DNA of 37,798 nucleotides from JAKFYM01 sp964612065 (GCA_964612065.1 CAZTCD010000034.1:1-37798); one strand, 5' to 3'; positions 15,597 to 24,161 are shown, counted from the first letter of the stretch. Program-made: numbers and translations. Notes: generated by a model from the letters alone, not told the origin.

Positions 15597-18278
15597 ATGC
15601 TCGAACCTTCGTATAATCCATCAAACTTTGAACACGATATCTATGAAACATCGGAAGCTGCGGGCTATTTTCGGGCTGAAAGTCGCCCCAAACCTGGACA
15701 GCCGACCTTCCTGATTACGATGCCTCCGCCGAATGTGACGGGAGCGCTCCATATGGGACATGCGCTTTTCGTGTCCATTCAGGATACCTTTGCCAGATGG
15801 AAAAGAATGTCGGGTTATTCCACATTGTGGCTTCCCGGCACTGATCATGCCGGCATAGCCACCCAGGTAATGGTGGAACGGCAGGTGGAAAGCGAAGGCT
15901 CTAGCCGGCAAAAGCTCGGCAGAGACGCTTTTTTGAAGCGTGTCTGGGAATGGAAGCACGAATTCGGTGGGACCATTACCGAACAGATTCGTAGCCTTGG
16001 ATCCAGCTGCGATTGGAGCCGGGAGCTTTTCACACTCGATACCAAAAGCTCAAACGCTGTCCGCGAAAGCTTCACCCGATTATTCCATGACGGCCTGATC
16101 TATCGAGGGGAGCGAATCGTAAATTGGAGCTCGGGCCTCCAGACCGCCATCTCAGACCTTGAAGTAGAGCTGAAGCCGATTCAAGGAACTCTTTTTCATC
16201 TCAAATACTTTGCTGCCGACGGATCGGGAGACTATCTCACTGTAGCCACCACAAGACCGGAAACTATATTTGCTGACGTCGCTGTTGCTGTACATCCAGA
16301 CGATGAGCGCTTCCAAAGCTTCCATGGCAAAGAAGTGTTGGTTCCTCTATCCAACCGAAAAATTCCAGTGATCCAGGATACCTATGTGGATCGGGAATTT
16401 GGCACAGGCGCATTGAAGATTACCCCAGGCCACGATGCCAACGACTGGCAAATCGGCCAGATACATGGGCTGAAAACACTTACCACCATCAACAAAGACG
16501 GAAAACTGAACGAGCTGGCAGGAGAATTCCAGGGAATGGTGGCGGCTCACTCTCGCAAGCGAGTGGCGGAAAAGCTCAACTCAGAAGGCCATCTCGTAAA
16601 AGAGGAAAAGCATAATTACGAGCTCGGCTATTGCCAGCGTTCCGGAGTGGTAGTTGAACCGCTGGTTTCCATGCAATGGTTCATGAAAATGAAGCCCATG
16701 GCTGCGATGGCCCTTAAAGCGGCCTCCGGTGAGGATCCTGCTCTTCGATTTTATCCGGATTATTGGAAGAAAACCTGGTTTGAATGGCTAAACAATATCG
16801 AAGACTGGTGCATTTCACGCCAGCTCTGGTGGGGTCACCAGATTCCGGCATGGCACTGTGAAAAGTGTTTTCAGATAACAGTTCCTAAGAATCAAAAGGC
16901 CCCTAACCCTACTGGCTGTGCCCATTGTGGATCGGCTATGATCCACCAAGACACGGATGTTCTGGATACGTGGTATTCCTCCGCACTATGGCCGATATCC
17001 ACGCTTGGATGGCCGGAAAAAACACAAGACCTGGAAAGTTATTATCCCAATCTCAGATTTGATCAGCCCAGAAACGGAGCGGAAGCAAAAGCGCTCATGG
17101 AGACAGGCTCTGACATTCTGTTTTTCTGGGTAGCGCGCATGGTGATGATGTGCACTTACTTCAGCGAAGGGCGGCTCCCTTTTGAAGATGTATTTCTTCA
17201 CGCAATGGTTCGAGATGAAAAGGGCCAAAAAATGAGTAAAACGAAGGGGAACGTGGTGGATCCCCTCGACATTACGGAGAAGAGTGGATCCGACTCTCTT
17301 CGCTTAACGCTACTTGCCCTCTCGGGCCAGGGCCGAAATGTAAACCTCGATCTAAAAAGGCTCGATGGTTATAAATCTTTTTTAAATAAACTTTGGAACG
17401 CCTCTCGGTTTGCTTTAATGCAAATTAGCGAGAGAAATGTCACATCGTACAAAGATCCTCGCAGTCAGCCGGAAAAATTGGACTTCGTGGATCGATGGAT
17501 ACTTCAAGAGCTGGACAATGTGACCAGACAGGTGAATGACGATTTAGCCAGTTACAGGCCGGACGCCGCATTCAATGCTCTTTATCAGTTTACCTGGTAC
17601 GAGTTCTGCGATTGGTACCTTGAGCTTGTGAAGATCAAAAAAGATGCTTCGCTGGATACACTTTGTTTCACTCTTGAATCGATCCTGAAACTTCTGCACC
17701 CAATGGCTCCAATGGTTACGGAAAGAATCTATAGGGAGCTTCCCGAGTCCAAAGCCGGCCAACTCATGCTCCAACGATACCCCGCTGCTTTTGGTAAGGC
17801 GATCGCCGACTCTACAGATATTAAAGAAATTACTGCCCTGAAGAAGGCGGTTGAGGGCATCCGAAACTTCCGCACGGAAAACAAAATTTCTCCCAAAGCT
17901 CCTGTAGATGCTTTTCTCCAGACAGAAGAAGTAGTGCTATGGGAAAAACTCTCTTTGTATGCCTCATCTCTTGCTCGCCTTGGGCAGGTGAACATTAATA
18001 AAGCGACGCCCTCGGGCCCGTCTGGCAAAGTAGCCACAAATGAATTCGTGTTCACCCTGCCCCTCGAAGGCCTGGTAGACACCGCTGCGGAAAAATCCCG
18101 ACTGAACAATGAAATCAAGCGAGTTAAGACCGACGTTGAGTTCTCCCTCAAACGCCTGGAAAATCCAGCGTTCGTGGAACGCGCCAAGCCCGAACTTGTA
18201 TCCAAGGAAAGAGAAACTCTGGCGCAAAACCAGGAAAAATTAAAAACCCTGGAAGATGCCCTCATGCGTCTGGGCTAG
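15597..18278 (+). CDS. valS: Valyl-tRNA synthetase
   Basis: ValS charges tRNA-Val with valine; it is a cytoplasmic class I enzyme. The 893 residues include the HIGH box as HMGH in PPPNVTGALHMGHAL (about 42-56), the editing (CP1) domain, WCISRQLWWGHQIPAW, and a zinc-ribbon-like insert with two C-x-x-C pairs (HCEKC and CAHC, about 421-445). It also has the KMSKS box as KMSKTKGN (about 543-550), an anticodon-binding helical domain and a C-terminal coiled coil (about 825-893). It is complete. The cognate tRNA-Val(UAC) lies at the start of this window but is not linked to it. Confidence 0.97.
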   Translation: MLEPSYNPSNFEHDIYETSEAAGYFRAESRPKPGQPTFLITMPPPNVTGALHMGHALFVSIQDTFARWKRMSGYSTLWLPGTDHAGIATQVMVERQVESEGSSRQKLGRDAFLKRVWEWKHEFGGTITEQIRSLGSSCDWSRELFTLDTKSSNAVRESFTRLFHDGLIYRGERIVNWSSGLQTAISDLEVELKPIQGTLFHLKYFAADGSGDYLTVATTRPETIFADVAVAVHPDDERFQSFHGKEVLVPLSNRKIPVIQDTYVDREFGTGALKITPGHDANDWQIGQIHGLKTLTTINKDGKLNELAGEFQGMVAAHSRKRVAEKLNSEGHLVKEEKHNYELGYCQRSGVVVEPLVSMQWFMKMKPMAAMALKAASGEDPALRFYPDYWKKTWFEWLNNIEDWCISRQLWWGHQIPAWHCEKCFQITVPKNQKAPNPTGCAHCGSAMIHQDTDVLDTWYSSALWPISTLGWPEKTQDLESYYPNLRFDQPRNGAEAKALMETGSDILFFWVARMVMMCTYFSEGRLPFEDVFLHAMVRDEKGQKMSKTKGNVVDPLDITEKSGSDSLRLTLLALSGQGRNVNLDLKRLDGYKSFLNKLWNASRFALMQISERNVTSYKDPRSQPEKLDFVDRWILQELDNVTRQVNDDLASYRPDAAFNALYQFTWYEFCDWYLELVKIKKDASLDTLCFTLESILKLLHPMAPMVTERIYRELPESKAGQLMLQRYPAAFGKAIADSTDIKEITALKKAVEGIRNFRTENKISPKAPVDAFLQTEEVVLWEKLSLYASSLARLGQVNINKATPSGPSGKVATNEFVFTLPLEGLVDTAAEKSRLNNEIKRVKTDVEFSLKRLENPAFVERAKPELVSKERETLAQNQEKLKTLEDALMRLG

Positions 18279-18299
18279 AGCCAATACGACTTAAAAATT

Positions 18300-19073
18300 T
18301 TAGTCGGCGAGTTCTACCATAACCTGAATCTCTTGCGCGCTCTCTCGGCGGCCACGAGAGCTTCCCAGGATTTCAGATTCACTTCTTTCGCCACCCTGCT
18401 TGATGCGGCCTACGCTCCGCCAAACGCCAAGCTTAAGATCAATCTCGGTAGACAGATTTTGAACCCGCCCCCCGGAAGAGGCGTCTTGCTGCATCAACTT
18501 AAGGTGAACCCCGCTCTTTCCTTGGGATCGCAAACTAATTCTCGCGCCAGTCGGAAATATATCTGATCCCACTCCTATTTCCGCTGTACCGCCGTCGATC
18601 ACAGTGAGTTGCTGCCCCCCTTCACCGGACTGACCTAGGGAATTACTTTCTACTCTTCCCTTCAGGCCGCCTATGGTTACAGATCCACCGCCCTTGCCCC
18701 TCAATACACGGCTCTTGCCTTTCCCAACCTGCAAATCTCGGCCGCCAATACGTCCCTCCATTGCGGCGGCGTCCTGCGAGCTTTCAGCTCGCCCTATGGT
18801 GCGCAAGCGGAGCCGATAAGTTTTCGCTGGTTTATCAAGCTCCCGCATCAGCTTTAGCGCTGCTTCTCTTTGTTTTTGAGAGCCGTATATAATCACCTTC
18901 TCGTTCATGGTCTGAACGCGAACGCCCATCAAATCCCTCAAGAGCCGGGCAAGTTCATCAGATGGCCTGCTCTCTGTCTGATAAATTGTGAAATCATCCT
19001 CATCCGCATAGGAGGGAAGCGAAACAGATGCCAGCAAAAGAACCAATAGGTTAATTAGGATACTTAAGCGCAT
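18300..19073 (-). CDS. Miniature secretin-like periplasmic/outer-membrane protein
   Basis: This 257-residue protein has a signal peptide (1-23, ending PSYA). A domain like the secretin N1 domain follows (about 28-82, from ELARLLRDLMGVRV to LMRELDKP), then a Gly/Ser-rich region (about 100-145). The C-terminal part echoes the secretin core: LTVIDGGTAEIGVGSDIFP resembles the 'AEI-VG-IP' segment, and STEIDLKLGVWRSVGRI with QEIQVMVEL resembles the last secretin strands (NTEVDMEVG and SELVILIEAL in the cpaC product here). The PLLGDIP-type motif and much of the barrel are missing, so a normal channel is unlikely. ATG 19073 with AGAGG just before it was chosen over an upstream frame start at 19112. 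It overlaps the end of hpt by 23 bases. The secretin relation is by eye. Confidence 0.6.
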   Translation of the reverse strand: MRLSILINLLVLLLASVSLPSYADEDDFTIYQTESRPSDELARLLRDLMGVRVQTMNEKVIIYGSQKQREAALKLMRELDKPAKTYRLRLRTIGRAESSQDAAAMEGRIGGRDLQVGKGKSRVLRGKGGGSVTIGGLKGRVESNSLGQSGEGGQQLTVIDGGTAEIGVGSDIFPTGARISLRSQGKSGVHLKLMQQDASSGGRVQNLSTEIDLKLGVWRSVGRIKQGGERSESEILGSSRGRRESAQEIQVMVELAD

Positions 19074-19590
19074 AAACCTCTGGGAGATTTCTGCAACGCT
19101 CTTCAAGGTCAAGGCCGTACCCGATCAGAAACTGATCGTCTACTACTTTGCCTACGTAGTCGGCGTTTATCTCCACCACTCGTTTCGATTGCTTGTCCAA
19201 CAGGGTGGCAACCTTCAAAGAAAGAGGTCCTGCGCTATTAATTCGATCGTATAGAAACTTCAATGTTCGGCCACTGTCTATGATTTCTTCGACGATGATT
19301 ACGTGCTTATTGCGAACGTCTACGGAAATATCTCGCAACAAGGTAATAGTGCCGGACCCACTCATTGATTTTCCGTGAGCAGAGCAACGCACGAAATCAA
19401 CATCTACATCAGAATGAAGACGCCGCACCAGGTCAGCAGTAACAACCACTGCCCCCTTCAGCACTCCAACAAGCAATACCTTATCGTTCAGGCCGTAGTC
19501 TGCATTGATGGAGGACGCAAGATCGTCCAAAATATCAGAGATATCCTGTTCTGAAAGGAACTTCCGGAACTGTCGCTCATCGAATTGCAT
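19051..19590 (-). CDS. hpt: Hypoxanthine phosphoribosyltransferase
   Basis: This enzyme makes IMP (or GMP) from hypoxanthine (or guanine) and PRPP in purine salvage; it is cytoplasmic. The 179-residue length matches the family. The flexible-loop region is at SAHGKSMSGSGTITL. The PRPP-binding motif is VIIVEEIIDSGRTL (about 97-110), and VVDDQFLIGYGLD forms the base-recognition segment near the C-terminus. The gene overlaps the mini-secretin-like gene by 23 bases and follows the SCP2-like gene after 32 bases. Together with AMP nucleosidase at 20203 it makes a local purine-salvage pair. Confidence 0.95.
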   Translation of the reverse strand: MQFDERQFRKFLSEQDISDILDDLASSINADYGLNDKVLLVGVLKGAVVVTADLVRRLHSDVDVDFVRCSAHGKSMSGSGTITLLRDISVDVRNKHVIIVEEIIDSGRTLKFLYDRINSAGPLSLKVATLLDKQSKRVVEINADYVGKVVDDQFLIGYGLDLEERCRNLPEVYALKYPN

Positions 19591-19622
19591 CTTTTCTCTT
19601 TCTTGGAACCTAGTGAGAATAT

Positions 19623-20126
19623 TTAGCTTCGAATGCTCTTTAAAACCTCTCTGACCCGACTCAGAGAATCAAATCCAAAGCGCGCCAAATATGAAGCTAC
19701 TTCAGGGCCACCGGCCTTCAAAACAGAAAAGTACCCCTTGCCCCAAAGACTCAAAAATCCAGCGTCCACGCGGAATTTTATTTTTATCGACTCGTCCGCT
19801 GTGAAAATCCGCTCAAAAATCGCCACACCTATAGTTCCAATACCGGTTCCCGGTAGCTCTCCAAGTGCGAGCAAATGACGCGCAGTGTTTTTCGGAACCC
19901 AAAAATGCACATCTGGCCTAGATTCTTCCACACGGCTCAGGGTGTTTATTCCCTTCTTTTTGTGAAAGAAGAAAGTTTCATTTTCAAGGTGAAGCGCGAT
20001 ACTGATCCGATCGCTCATCCCTCGGCTGGCTTTACTTGCAAGCGGGGACGATAAAAAAGCATTCAAACGCTGCTCGAACCCAGCTTCTTCGCCCTTCGAG
20101 CCACTATTTTTTCGGCCCTTTTTCAT
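19623..20126 (-). CDS. SCP2 sterol-carrier-like domain protein (tentative)
   Basis: This 167-residue soluble protein has a basic N-terminal tail (KKGRKNSGSKGEE). The remainder resembles the SCP2 fold by pattern: a strand pair ISIALHLENETFFFHKKKG, then RPDVHFWVPKNTARHLLALGEL, which matches the usual 'pDv-l--s-e-l--ll-G' run. The FRVDAGFLSLWGKGYFSVLKAGG part would form the last strand and helix. SCP2 domains bind hydrophobic ligands, but without a search this is a weak call. It heads a minus-strand group with hpt and the mini-secretin and is divergent from the AMP nucleosidase gene, 76 bases away. There is no signal peptide, so it should be cytoplasmic. Confidence 0.5.
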   Translation of the reverse strand: MKKGRKNSGSKGEEAGFEQRLNAFLSSPLASKASRGMSDRISIALHLENETFFFHKKKGINTLSRVEESRPDVHFWVPKNTARHLLALGELPGTGIGTIGVAIFERIFTADESIKIKFRVDAGFLSLWGKGYFSVLKAGGPEVASYLARFGFDSLSRVREVLKSIRS

Positions 20127-20202
20127 AACCGAAGAATACCCGAGAGCTACCGTCTAACCAAGTAAAACTCCAGACTTTTCCTTAGCTGGCAACTAGGGAA
20201 AG

Positions 20203-21045
20203 ATGCTACGCTTGTACCCAAGATCCGCCATGGAAACACCCGCATTTAATAGCAATCAGATTTTCTCGAACGCCAAGAAGCGCCATATCGCCGAAAATAT
20301 GCTCGAACGATATACGGGCTCCCTTCGAGAGAAATTCCAAAAACAGATTCTTCTTACAAACTTTGAGCACTATATGAGGCAGTTTCGTAAGATTACGAAC
20401 TGCCCGAAACCCACACGCGGATCTGCGATGAGCGCCATCCATTCAGAAAAGCATGGCGTTAGTCTCGTAAATTTTAATATTGGAGCTCCTACCTGTGCAC
20501 TTATCGTGGAACTTCTCGCCACGATAGAACCTAAAGCGGTTCTGCTCCTGGGAATGTGCGGGGGGCTCCATCGCTCGCTAAAGGTGGGCGACTTCATTCT
20601 GCCCATGGCTGCGATCAGGGGAGAAGGAGTTACAGGCCACTTTCTCCCGACCGAAGTGCCCTCTCTACCTACCTTTAAGGTTCAAAAGTTCGTGTCTGAG
20701 ATTCTCGTGGATCAGGATATCGAATATAGAACTGGCGTGATCCATACCACCGACTACCGCTTTTGGGAGTTCAGCCCTGGCTTTAAGGAAAAGCTCTATT
20801 CACAGCGTGTAATCGGAATCGAAATGGAGACCGCGGCACTGTTTACTGCTGGTTTCGCGAGTAAAGTAGCCAATGGCGCACTTCTTCTTGTATCCGATCT
20901 TCCTCTCCGGGAAGGTGGCATTAAAACAAAATCATCCGCCAAGAAAGTTTTTCAGGAATACACGGATTTGCATTTAGAAATTGGTATTCGGGCAATGTCA
21001 CAAATTGCCGAAAAGGGAGAAAAGATCCGGCACTATCAATGGTAA
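20203..21045 (+). CDS. amn: AMP nucleosidase
   Basis: AMP nucleosidase splits AMP into adenine and ribose 5-phosphate. This 280-residue protein matches the short form of the enzyme known from Bacteroidetes, in the nucleoside phosphorylase (PNP/UDP) fold. Recognisable segments include ILLTNFEHYM near the N-terminus, VLLLGMCGGLHRSLKVGDFI, AAIRGEGVTGHFLP, the ribose-binding Glu region IGIEMETAALFTAGFA (about 205-220) and LLLVSDLPL with its catalytic Asp. The start at 20203 has AGGGA very close; ATG at residue 10 (20230) would also match the family. It is followed after 30 bases by mreB and probably shares its transcript. It could act on a related nucleotide. Confidence 0.85.
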   Translation: MLRLYPRSAMETPAFNSNQIFSNAKKRHIAENMLERYTGSLREKFQKQILLTNFEHYMRQFRKITNCPKPTRGSAMSAIHSEKHGVSLVNFNIGAPTCALIVELLATIEPKAVLLLGMCGGLHRSLKVGDFILPMAAIRGEGVTGHFLPTEVPSLPTFKVQKFVSEILVDQDIEYRTGVIHTTDYRFWEFSPGFKEKLYSQRVIGIEMETAALFTAGFASKVANGALLLVSDLPLREGGIKTKSSAKKVFQEYTDLHLEIGIRAMSQIAEKGEKIRHYQW

Positions 21046-21075
21046 GGGTAGTGCCAATCAACCTCGCAAGCAGTC

Positions 21076-22110
21076 ATGATGTTTAAAAAGTTTTTTAGCT
21101 TATTTTCGAATGATCTCGCCATTGACTTGGGAACCGCCAATACACTCGTTGTGGCCAAAGATCGTGGGATTGTAATCAATGAACCCAGCGTGGTAGCGGT
21201 GCATCGCAACTCACGTGGTCAAACCAAAGTGCTGGCCGTGGGCAAGGAAGCGAAAGAAATGCTAGGGCGAACCCCGGGCTCCATCACCGCCATTAGACCA
21301 ATGCGGGACGGGGTGATCGCCGATTTTGAAGTTACCCAGGTTATGCTTCGGCACTTCATCAAGAAAGCCACTAGCGAGCATTCTCTTTTTCGGCCCCGTA
21401 TCATCATCTGTATTCCCTTTGGCATTACCCAAGTGGAAAAGCGAGCCGTTAAAGAGAGCGCGCAGATGGCTGGAGCCCGCGAAGTATTCTTGATCGAGGA
21501 GCCCATGGCTGCAGCTATCGGCGCCGGCCTGCCCATTATGGAACCTTCGGGAAACATGATCGTAGACATCGGCGGTGGAACTACCGAAGTAGCCGTGATT
21601 TCGCTCGGAGGTATCGTATTCTCAAAGAGCGTAAGAGTGGCCGGTGATAAGTTCGACGAAGCCATTCTCAATTACATCAAAAGGAAATATTCGCTGCTTA
21701 TCGGCGAGCGAACCGCTGAGCAAATCAAGATTGCCATTGGAAATGCTTATCCATTTGAGGATGAGAAAACTTATGAAGTAAAGGGCCGGGACCTGATCAC
21801 CGGAGCTCCCAAGACCATCGAAGTCAACTCTGAGGAAGTTCGCGATGCTCTTGCAGAGCCGGTAAGTGCCGTGGCTGACGCCATCAAGCTGGCTCTCGAG
21901 CGAACACCACCGGAACTCGCAGCAGATATTGTCGACAATGGAATTATCCTGGCGGGCGGGGGCTCGTTGTTGGCGAATCTTGATATTTTGATCAAAGAGA
22001 AAACCGGCTTGCCCGTAGCTCTGGCAGAAGATCCTCTAACATGCGTGGTTCGTGGGTCCGGCAAAGTATTGCAGGACATCGATCTTCTGCGTCAGGTGAC
22101 AATCGCCTAA
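21076..22110 (+). CDS. mreB: Rod-shape-determining protein MreB
   Basis: MreB is the bacterial actin that forms membrane-associated filaments and directs the elongation machinery for rod shape. The 344-residue protein is full length. It begins with an amphipathic FKKFFSLFSND and the phosphate-1 motif LAIDLGTANTLV. It has DIGGGTTEVAVISLGG (phosphate 2, about 159-174) and the adenosine motif GIILAGGGSLLANLD (about 293-307). No mreC or mreD is next to it; instead a PilZ gene follows after 2 bases, and AMP nucleosidase precedes it by 30 bases. Two ATGs stand in tandem at 21076 and 21079; either may be used. Confidence 0.97.
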   Translation: MMFKKFFSLFSNDLAIDLGTANTLVVAKDRGIVINEPSVVAVHRNSRGQTKVLAVGKEAKEMLGRTPGSITAIRPMRDGVIADFEVTQVMLRHFIKKATSEHSLFRPRIIICIPFGITQVEKRAVKESAQMAGAREVFLIEEPMAAAIGAGLPIMEPSGNMIVDIGGGTTEVAVISLGGIVFSKSVRVAGDKFDEAILNYIKRKYSLLIGERTAEQIKIAIGNAYPFEDEKTYEVKGRDLITGAPKTIEVNSEEVRDALAEPVSAVADAIKLALERTPPELAADIVDNGIILAGGGSLLANLDILIKEKTGLPVALAEDPLTCVVRGSGKVLQDIDLLRQVTIA

Positions 22111-22112
22111 AA

Positions 22113-22826
22113 ATGCCCGATAAGTCTAAAGATCTCGAGCCCGTTAGCGACCTGAAAATGATTCAGCGCTATCTAAAATACGGGGTGGAATTTCGTGAGC
22201 TCGCCACCTGCCTAGTCGAAGATATTGGCTTTCAGTTCGATGCCTACTTGAAGATCGCGGATGAGAAAAATCTCCATATCGAGCTGGAGATTACCGACGA
22301 AAATTTCCGGTCTGTAACGCCGGAAAAGCTGGCTAGCCTGGACCGCCCACAAGGCGATATTCGCTTCTCCTATTCGGTAAATGAGGCCACGTTTTTCGTA
22401 CATGGGCGAATACAAGGACGACGCAACAATCGACTTAGGATTGCTGCCTCCATGCCGATGTACAAACTCCAGAGACGGGAAGCTCTGCGCATTAAAGTGA
22501 TGGACTCCCATAATGCATCCATTCAGCTGGGGCCGGATCTCAAGCATTCCTTGTTCGATATCAGCGCTGGCGGCATCAGCGTGATCGTGAGCCTCGAAAA
22601 GCAGGCAGATTACAAAAAGGACATGAACTTCCCCAATTCAACCCTTCATTTTTTGGGAAAAGAAATCAAAGTAAACCTGATGGTGCAAAACATTCTTCAG
22701 CACGGAAAAGACGGGTTGAAATGGAAGATCGGCTTTAAGTTCGTTGGCTTACCTGCCTCCGTGGAACAAATGATCGCTAAGGAAGCCTATCTCCATACGC
22801 ATAAGATCTGGAGCAGGTGGCTTTAG
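22113..22826 (+). CDS. PilZ-domain protein (putative cyclic-di-GMP receptor)
   Basis: This 237-residue protein is 2 bases downstream of mreB. The C-terminal half is a PilZ domain with both c-di-GMP-binding motifs intact: the R-x-x-x-R in RREALR (Arg122 and Arg126) and D-x-S-x-x-G in Asp149-Ile-Ser-Ala-Gly-Gly. The N-terminal half (about 15-110) has alternating strand patterns, like the YcgR-N/PilZN domains that precede PilZ in motility regulators. ATG 22113 was chosen; the frame runs open to 22041 inside mreB, but those residues are mreB read out of frame. No signal peptide; cytoplasmic. The position suggests cyclic-di-GMP control linked to cell-shape or growth, which is inference. Confidence 0.87.
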   Translation: MPDKSKDLEPVSDLKMIQRYLKYGVEFRELATCLVEDIGFQFDAYLKIADEKNLHIELEITDENFRSVTPEKLASLDRPQGDIRFSYSVNEATFFVHGRIQGRRNNRLRIAASMPMYKLQRREALRIKVMDSHNASIQLGPDLKHSLFDISAGGISVIVSLEKQADYKKDMNFPNSTLHFLGKEIKVNLMVQNILQHGKDGLKWKIGFKFVGLPASVEQMIAKEAYLHTHKIWSRWL

Positions 22827-22879
22827 TCCACCGAGGATTGCTGCATTAAGCCCCCTCTCCACAAGACCGATAAGTTCGG

Positions 22880-23677
22880 GTGACTCAAATTAAAAAAAAT
22901 GCGGTTTTTCTAACACTGATGTGGGCGGCTACCCCTTCGCTCGGATCTGACTATGAAAGCGAAGCCTACATCAAGAGCCACTTTTTCTACGGAGAAGTTG
23001 CACGAATCGGAATAATTCAAAAATCCCCGATACCGGATCTTCCCCGCGCAGAGCCTTGTAGCACTGATGTGCTTCCCGCTGCTCCGGGACAATTCGGTAA
23101 GCGCTACTACGTGGATGCCTTGATAACATTTCCAAACACCTCGAAAATTCACACCCAAGGGAAAAAGCCAGCCAAGCTTCCTTCAATGGACAAGGACGGT
23201 GTGAGCACCTATCAGCAGATGTGCAAGCTCGAGAATAAAAACAGCCCAAATTCCAATCCGGCCACTGGAACTCGATGGTGTCTAGCCGCCAGAGTGGGAC
23301 GCTATCTTTTAATGGCGGATTCGTTTTTCGACTCCTGCGGAAACCTCTTCTATGGTTTCTGGGAGTCGGCCACGGTAATGGACTCATACGTTCACGGAAA
23401 GCCCCAATATACGAGTATCGATGAGCACTCCGTTACCACCTCCCTGGGGCGCTTCGATGGCATGGAAAAAGACGAAAGGTTCTCCGGGGCTTACAACGGC
23501 ATCCCCGGACCAACCGGAGAAGTGCCCGTAAAACGATTTCTTTTTTTTCAAAAAGCCACAGAAAGAGACCTGGAGGAGGTTGAAAAACAAATCGCCAGCC
23601 AAATTTCACCGAACGGGCCTTATTTCAGGTGTCGCAGTGGCCACTTCCAGACCAACCCGGATTACTGCGAAAAATAA
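22880..23677 (+). CDS. Secreted protein of unknown function with six cysteines
   Basis: This 265-residue protein has a signal peptide (about 1-22, KKNAVFLTLMWAATPSLG). The mature part is polar and rich in aromatic residues, Gly and Pro. It holds six cysteines (in EPCST, MCKLE, WCLAA, SCGNL, FRCRS and YCEK), suggesting disulfides in the periplasm or outside. No enzyme motif is recognised. The start is GTG 22880, which has only a weak ribosome site but is placed correctly for the signal peptide. It lies 53 bases after the PilZ gene and ends 9 bases from the convergent lipoprotein gene, with no clear terminator between. Confidence 0.7.
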   Translation: MTQIKKNAVFLTLMWAATPSLGSDYESEAYIKSHFFYGEVARIGIIQKSPIPDLPRAEPCSTDVLPAAPGQFGKRYYVDALITFPNTSKIHTQGKKPAKLPSMDKDGVSTYQQMCKLENKNSPNSNPATGTRWCLAARVGRYLLMADSFFDSCGNLFYGFWESATVMDSYVHGKPQYTSIDEHSVTTSLGRFDGMEKDERFSGAYNGIPGPTGEVPVKRFLFFQKATERDLEEVEKQIASQISPNGPYFRCRSGHFQTNPDYCEK

Positions 23678-23686
23678 ATAAAATCG

Positions 23687-24148
23687 TCAGCGGTTGTCAT
23701 CAAGACAGGCTTGGACCACCTCGGGCAGAAGCGGCACGCCACTCACAGCCACCTTCCCACTCAAACAATAAACTTGTTTTCTATTAGACACAGTCCTGCA
23801 CTTTTCCAGGGATGCCTGATCGGCATACCCTGCGCCGTTCTGTATCACCGATATACACTCCAGCTTATCGGGGGTATCGATTCCCGGACAAGCCTTGCGA
23901 TAGTCTTTGGTATTCCGGATGAACCGGAAACATATCAGCTCCAACTGACTACGGATCTCCGGGCAAAATTTTTCTAAATACGCGCGGGAATGACGGGTAA
24001 TTCCCACATTCTCTTCTATGCACATCAACTTCTGTGCGGCTTCCGGATCTGCTTCCAATCCCAATTTCGCGTATGAATCCGGCTGCCCATTGCTGGAGGC
24101 ACAGCTAGCAAGAGTCATCAGAATACTCAGAAGGACCAAATAATTCAC
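23687..24148 (-). CDS. Cysteine-repeat lipoprotein
   Basis: This 153-residue lipoprotein has a lipobox Leu13-Ala-Ser-Cys16 after a hydrophobic signal (NYLVLLSILMT). Eight cysteines follow at 43, 62, 73, 87, 98, 117, 128 and 148. Three pairs are exactly 11 apart (62/73, 87/98, 117/128) and the other gaps are 14-20, giving a degenerate repeat of about 25-30 residues ending in 'L-x-C-I/F/L'. I have seen similar cysteine-repeat proteins in Bdellovibrio-type genomes. The start is GTG 24148, because GGAGG stands just before it and it places the signal peptide correctly; the frame extends to 24199. It is last in the seven-gene lepA unit. Location: membrane-bound facing the periplasm, or outer membrane. 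Function unknown. Confidence 0.78.
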   Translation of the reverse strand: MNYLVLLSILMTLASCASSNGQPDSYAKLGLEADPEAAQKLMCIEENVGITRHSRAYLEKFCPEIRSQLELICFRFIRNTKDYRKACPGIDTPDKLECISVIQNGAGYADQASLEKCRTVSNRKQVYCLSGKVAVSGVPLLPEVVQACLDDNR

Positions 24149-24161
24149 TCGCCCTCCAAGT

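Noticed and set aside
18287..18306. Inverted repeat CGACT/AGTCG around an AT core at the end of valS.
   Set aside because: The stem is short and AT-rich with a mismatch and no T-run after it on either strand; it also contains the stop of the convergent gene.
23635..23671. CGCAGT/ACTGCG repeat near the end of the secreted protein gene as a terminator.
   Set aside because: The loop is about 25 bases and neither strand has a following T-run.
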